Assembly: GCA_963693365.1 (NCBI GenBank)
Contig: CAVNZM010000006.1
Coordinates: 9,548,001 to 9,612,000, forward strand
Length of the DNA: 64,000 nt
Origin: Amoebidium appalachense
Lineage: Eukaryota > Ichthyosporea
Reading direction: 5' to 3'
The notes beneath the pieces are model-generated. The model did no database searches and was not told where the DNA came from. It saw only the letters and a program-made list of their open reading frames with translations. The position numbers and the translations under genes were made by a program. Shown in pieces: positions 58,262 to 64,000 of the stretch; within the stretch, counting starts at the first letter, position 1, and each line of letters starts with the position of its first letter.

Positions 58262-58914
58262 TCGGTGACAAGCTTCATAGCAGCATCACAATGACGGCTA
58301 ACTGAGGTCAATAAGACTTCAGGTCTCGAAATCCCGATTTAGAGCTTAAGCAGCAGGTTTAGCATTACCATTTATGGAACCCATCGATTTTGCAGGGCTG
58401 CGGTTTCACACAGCGACTCGTCGCTATATGCACATTCCTATGTTTTCCCGATTCTTATCCCGAATATTTGCTGCCAGATCACCTTCTCAATCCCACTACG
58501 GTATCCTCGAAGGGGCCTGTGTTATCACCAGGTCGGATCGAAATCTTTTCGCCCAATCCAATCACAATCGTGTAACGAGATCACCACGCTGCTCCAATCG
58601 AAGGAGGATACCCAGATGGTAGTGTTACTGCATTGTCGGAGTGTGTAAAATCTCTGTCGAATAATGTTTCGCGCAAAATCCCTTTGTTTCCCTGTTTGCT
58701 CCGTGTTGTTGTCGAGCCACACCAACCAGTCTGAGATCATCAGTTTCGTTCGGCAGATCTACTGTGCAGGCAGGGTGTCGGCCAATATGTGCATAGGTGG
58801 TGTGGTTGTGTGCATGTACATTTGCGTGCATGTATATGCTTTGTTATTTCTGTTTTATTTTTATGGTTTTTTTTGTTTTGTTTTGTTAAGGAGGAGGTGC
58901 GGGGCGGTACCGGT

Positions 58915-58928
<14 letters not shown>

Positions 58929-58981
<53 letters not shown>
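58929..58981. repeat. 53-nt poly(G) run
   Basis: Uninterrupted G after a short GT stretch. Confidence 0.9.
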
Positions 58982-58984
<3 letters not shown>

Positions 58985-59117
58985 ACAGCAGAAGAAGCAG
59001 CAGGAAGCTAATCAGGATGATCGAGTGGACCATCTACCAGGCAACACTGATTAGAAGTGATGGTAAATCCCCCCTCCCCCCTTCCCCCTCTTCCTCCTCC
59101 TCTTCGCCACTCGCACG

Positions 59118-59220
<103 letters not shown>

Positions 59221-59561
59221 CTCACACTCACGCACACCATCTGCCTCCCTCCCCCTCTCTAGCAACCTCCCTTCTGCTGTGCATCTGACTTTGCCTTCAG
59301 CCCCTGTAAGCTCTGGGCATCGTGTTTTCTATAAACTAGCCGGGCATGTTGGCCTACTTCAAAACTTGATGTTTTCCCTTTGGCATATGAGGAGAATTTA
59401 GAAGACCGTTGCTAAGAGGTGCATGTGGTGCCTGTGTGCTGACCATATATGGTGCTATGCTAATCCGATGCCTTATCTTTCGTATTATGGTTGCGGCAGT
59501 TGATTTTGCAAATATGAGCTGTTTCTAACTTGCTCAACCTGATCCCCCCCTTCCCCTTCCC

Positions 59562-59592
<31 letters not shown>

Positions 59593-59743
59593 AAAAAAAA
59601 AAAAAACGCTCGCCCCCAACACACACACACTCACACACACAACCGACATCGTGACTTCAACTTCACCTTTTCCTTTCGTACTATTATGATCCACATAAAA
59701 AGTACGCATGTACGCATGTACCTCATCCTCCCTCTTTCCTCCC

Positions 59744-60010
<267 letters not shown>

Positions 60011-60053
60011 TCTCTGCACTTCCACACCACCCACACAGCACCTAGTTTCACAG

Positions 60054-60496
60054 GCACATCATGCACGGATGCTCACGTTCATCTTCTGAATCACCCATCT
60101 TGATGCGAGAAAGAGTCTTGGACTGGTCGGTGGTGGCCAAAGGTCGTCTATGGGCATCAGTGGCCACCGTGGCTGAGTCCACGCATGCTGTGATGTGAGT
60201 GGAAGGCAGCCAATTGAGAGGTGGTGTATGTCAGGATCTTCCCATCGTGAAAACGCTGGTGTGATTTTAGCTCACCCACCTTATAGATCTATATTGCTGC
60301 CTGACTTAAAGTCTACCAAGGTGTGCATACCGAACTGACTACCAGGTTTGAACCGGGCCCCGGAGGCTGACTAATAGTGTGTAGATAGGCACGAGGTGGA
60401 TGCAGCGTACTTGTTTTGATTTTAAGAGGGATGTGTGTGACACGCGGCTGTGTGTGATGCACTAGTTGTGTGCATGTGTGGTGTGTGAGTGTGTGT

Positions 60497-60527
<31 letters not shown>

Positions 60528-61317
60528 GGGGGGGGGGGGAGGGGGGGGGAAGGGGGGATATAATTAATATAACCACGGCTGCAGTTCTAGTTCAGAATCT
60601 GTATTGTTTGACATGGGGAAAAAAATCTTTGCATGTTATGTCGTGTGCGGTGGGAGGTGGTGCCTTCCAGATTATTCGTAAGGTGAACGAAAGAAAATAT
60701 ATGATCATTTGCAGAGTTCGTGGTTTCTACACCCCCCCCTCCCCCCACTTTTTTTTTTTTTGACTGCAGCTGCGTCATTGACGCACGAAGGCGTATTTCA
60801 AGCATTGTGCAAAGCCAAGCCTCCCCCCCCCCCCCCCCCCCCCCCCCACGCACACACACACACACACACACGGGTACACGTGCGCCCACTAGCTGGCATG
60901 CCCGGCTCTCAGTGGCCCTGAACTCAACACCCAACCGTTCAAGTACAACGTAATTGCTCTGGTCACCGCCAACATTGTGCACGGGGCCCCACGGATGTAC
61001 AGGTAGTAAGTACTACTTAACTGAAAATCGTTTCTGAATCAAATTGTCGAGCTCGAAGTCAAAACTTGTAAAAACCCTAATCATGATTGTCGAAGGTCAG
61101 GCTCCGTTATATTTGCGCACGTTTTGAGTCTGAGGGGATTTTTTTAAAGGTTCCTGGAGCAATCATGACTCGTGCAGTCACTATGGAATTTTAGGTTACC
61201 GATTTGCACAGCACCGTGACGGTGACCGTCCGTACTCTAAACACACTCTGCAGACCTCGGCCGCGGTCTGCTGGTTTGCCTCGAGCTCAGGTCGAGAGGA
61301 GGCTGGCAGCTACATAG
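60054..61317 (+). CDS. Possible multi-exon gene of unknown function
   Basis: Four stretches with AG acceptors and GT donors join in phase: 60054-60194, 60770-60806, 60893-61002, 61254-61317 (stop TAG). The peptide contains MRERVLDWSVVAKGRLWASV, AVICVIDARRRISSI, and a segment FKYNVIALVTANIVHGAPRM that is hydrophobic enough for a membrane helix or buried strand. The strongest signals are the donor GTGAGTGG after exon 1 and the phase match at three junctions. No family is recognised and upstream exons are not found. The minus strand of the first stretch is also open (MGDSEDER), so strand is not certain. Confidence 0.3.
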
Positions 61318-62467
61318 GGGAGATTCGATTGCAGGCACATGTACATACGAAGGGGTGAGGTCGTTTGGTGGGCCGGTGGGTTGTTTTGGCCCGTGGGTGC
61401 CAGTACTCTTGCGGGTGGGGACCGGGGGGAGGGGGAGGGAAGAGGAGGGGGGGGGGGGGGGGGGGGGGGGGATCCGGGTTCATGTACACTAATGTAATCC
61501 CCCCCAGTGGCATTATGATATAACTAGTTAACTCAACTGTTGCCTAATATTAGTGGGGCCCCAAGTTGAACCGCAATTATTCTGCTAAAACGAACGAAAT
61601 TCTGCTTATTCAACGTCGAGCTTCATTAAGTGGGCGCAGCGGTGCTGAATACGACCTTAATAAAAACAGGCTCAAATCAAAAAACCATTCAGTGGGCTGC
61701 AGTTAGCAAAATAATGGAAGTACTGGTAGCCTAAGGGAAACCAGGCCATAAATCAAAGTGATTTTGTTTAGTTGCATAGCGCAAATTTTTCCTTCTTTTT
61801 TTTTTTGTTTAGTTGCATGGCGCAAATTTTTCCTGGAAATTTTTCCTTTTTTTTTTTTTTTTTTTTTTTTTTTTGCATTTGCGGAATATTATATGTTGTT
61901 CTGTATTATTATTCCCTAATGTTTGGCATGGTGTGGAGTGGTCTGCAGGATCCTGAAGGCCTAGGGGAGATGGGGCCGAGACGGCGCTTCGCTCTTGGAA
62001 TTTCTTTTCATAGTTTTCTTTTCTTCTTCTTGTTTTTCGTGTGTGTGTGTTGGGGGGGGGGGGGGGGGGGGGGGGGGGTCGTGTACGTGGGGGGGGAGAG
62101 GGGGGGAGGGGGGGGGGGGGGTTTGAGCGGAACGCATCTATCCCAAGGTTGTTTTATGAACACTGGCTGATGGGCGGCTCCTGGCCTGCCATTATGCATT
62201 ATGATAGGTCAGCCTGGACCCAGCGCCGGATCGGACATTCGACGGTGCAACTTAATTTTTTGGTTTGTTACTCTACTGCAATGGATCCTATTTGGACGAA
62301 TATTGGACGGACAAAAGATTCTGAAGGCAGAATGAAGAAAAAGCATATCGGATCCAAAAATCCACAACAGAAGTAGCTGCTGGCCGGGACACAAAACAAT
62401 AGACGAAGAATAGGTGTGTGTGTGTGTGTGTGTAATGTGTGTGCGTGGTTGTGTACGGTGGGAGGAG

Positions 62468-62524
<57 letters not shown>

Positions 62525-63113
62525 GGTCAAACCTGAGCCCTTATACAAAACCAACGCCTGAGCTACCGTAATGGGTCAAAACACACTGGGTAGAAACGAA
62601 AGATATCATATGCAGTAGTCACTCAGGAATTTGGGCTAACACGATTGTAGAATTACATCATGCTGCAAAGGGAAGTAAATTTAAATCTTAATATAGTACA
62701 AATGTGTTATTCTTGGGTTCAGAGACTCTGTTGCTCTCCAACAAGTGTCTAAACTACGTACATCGTACGTCTGGGCTAGAGTGTCGCTGCAACCAGGTGA
62801 AGAAAATATCCAACCCGTCTAGTATGGACCCTCCGGGGGTGTTGGGGGGGGGGGGGGGGGGGGGGGGGGAGGGGGGGGGGGGGGGGGGGAGACACAAGCA
62901 CTATATAAAGGTACAAACAGTGCGCCAAGGCACAGCCAACACATCATATACACTTTTACATGCACAATTTATCAAACATTATTGACCTCCACCACCACAC
63001 GTCCGCTAATCTACGTACCGCCGTGTGATATACCTTTTCCCCTCCCCCTGCACCACAGACTGTTGTGCATTAGCACACACATCACAACGGCTGTTACATG
63101 TGTGATTGCGTGA
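61318..63113. other. Region left of the PI3K gene
   Basis: G runs at 61449-61470, 62051-62078, 62470-62523 and 62843-62890, T runs at 61797-61874, and a near-duplicate of TTTAGTTGCATAGCGCAAATTTTTCC at about 61768 and 61807. A short open stretch at 62120-62376 (plus) is not supported by homology. Confidence 0.4.
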
Positions 63114-63161
63114 ATATTAGTGCACCATGAGGTGGATGGCCCAATTTACGCGTGTGAGATA

Positions 63162-63999
<838 letters not shown>

Positions 64000-64000
64000 G

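Overview
The window is eukaryotic nuclear DNA: split genes with GT-AG introns and consistent phases, TATA boxes, AATAAA signals and a very heavy load of simple repeats. The gene set (mitofusin, class I PI3-kinase catalytic subunit, TMEM63/CSC1 channel, eIF4E, mitochondrial ribosomal protein mL41, an RRM/SR-like protein, SAM-domain CCCH proteins) points to an opisthokont, most likely an animal or a close unicellular relative with a repeat-rich genome. The species cannot be named from the sequence. All gene models were built by hand from splice-site phase and family resemblance.

Layout. 190-7255 (-): 5' part of a TMEM63/CSC1 cation channel, eight phase-consistent exons, running off the left edge. 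8886-16812 (-): complete eIF4E in six exons, including a 17-nt microexon. 19307-19456 (+): a 49-residue single-pass membrane protein with its own TATA box and poly(A) signal. 22462-29770 (-): complete mitofusin (738 aa, six exons). 32175-40097 and 42216-49655 (-): a tandem pair of paralogues combining three CCCH fingers, a Q/M/P-rich low-complexity region and a C-terminal SAM domain. The upstream-lying copy (42-50 kb) is intact; the other carries a one-base frameshift in an A run. 50671-52528 (-): mL41, facing 53337-57004 (+), an RRM protein with an R/D-rich tail, across a roughly 800-bp divergent promoter. 60054-61317 (+): a weak multi-exon prediction of unknown function. 63162-63969 (-): the last two exons of a class I PI3K catalytic subunit, with its terminal 15 codons duplicated just after the stop.

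Between and inside genes, much of the DNA is poly(G)/poly(C), (GT)n, (GA)n, C-to-A composite tracts and minisatellites. At least two kinds of mobile-like element are visible: a dispersed SINE-like family with one end at a G/C run, and a roughly 340-bp foldback element inserted in a GAGT microsatellite. The genes are mostly housekeeping and do not form one pathway; two (eIF4E and the CCCH pair) concern mRNA translation or stability, two (mitofusin, mL41) concern mitochondria, and two (TMEM63, PI3K) concern signalling at membranes.
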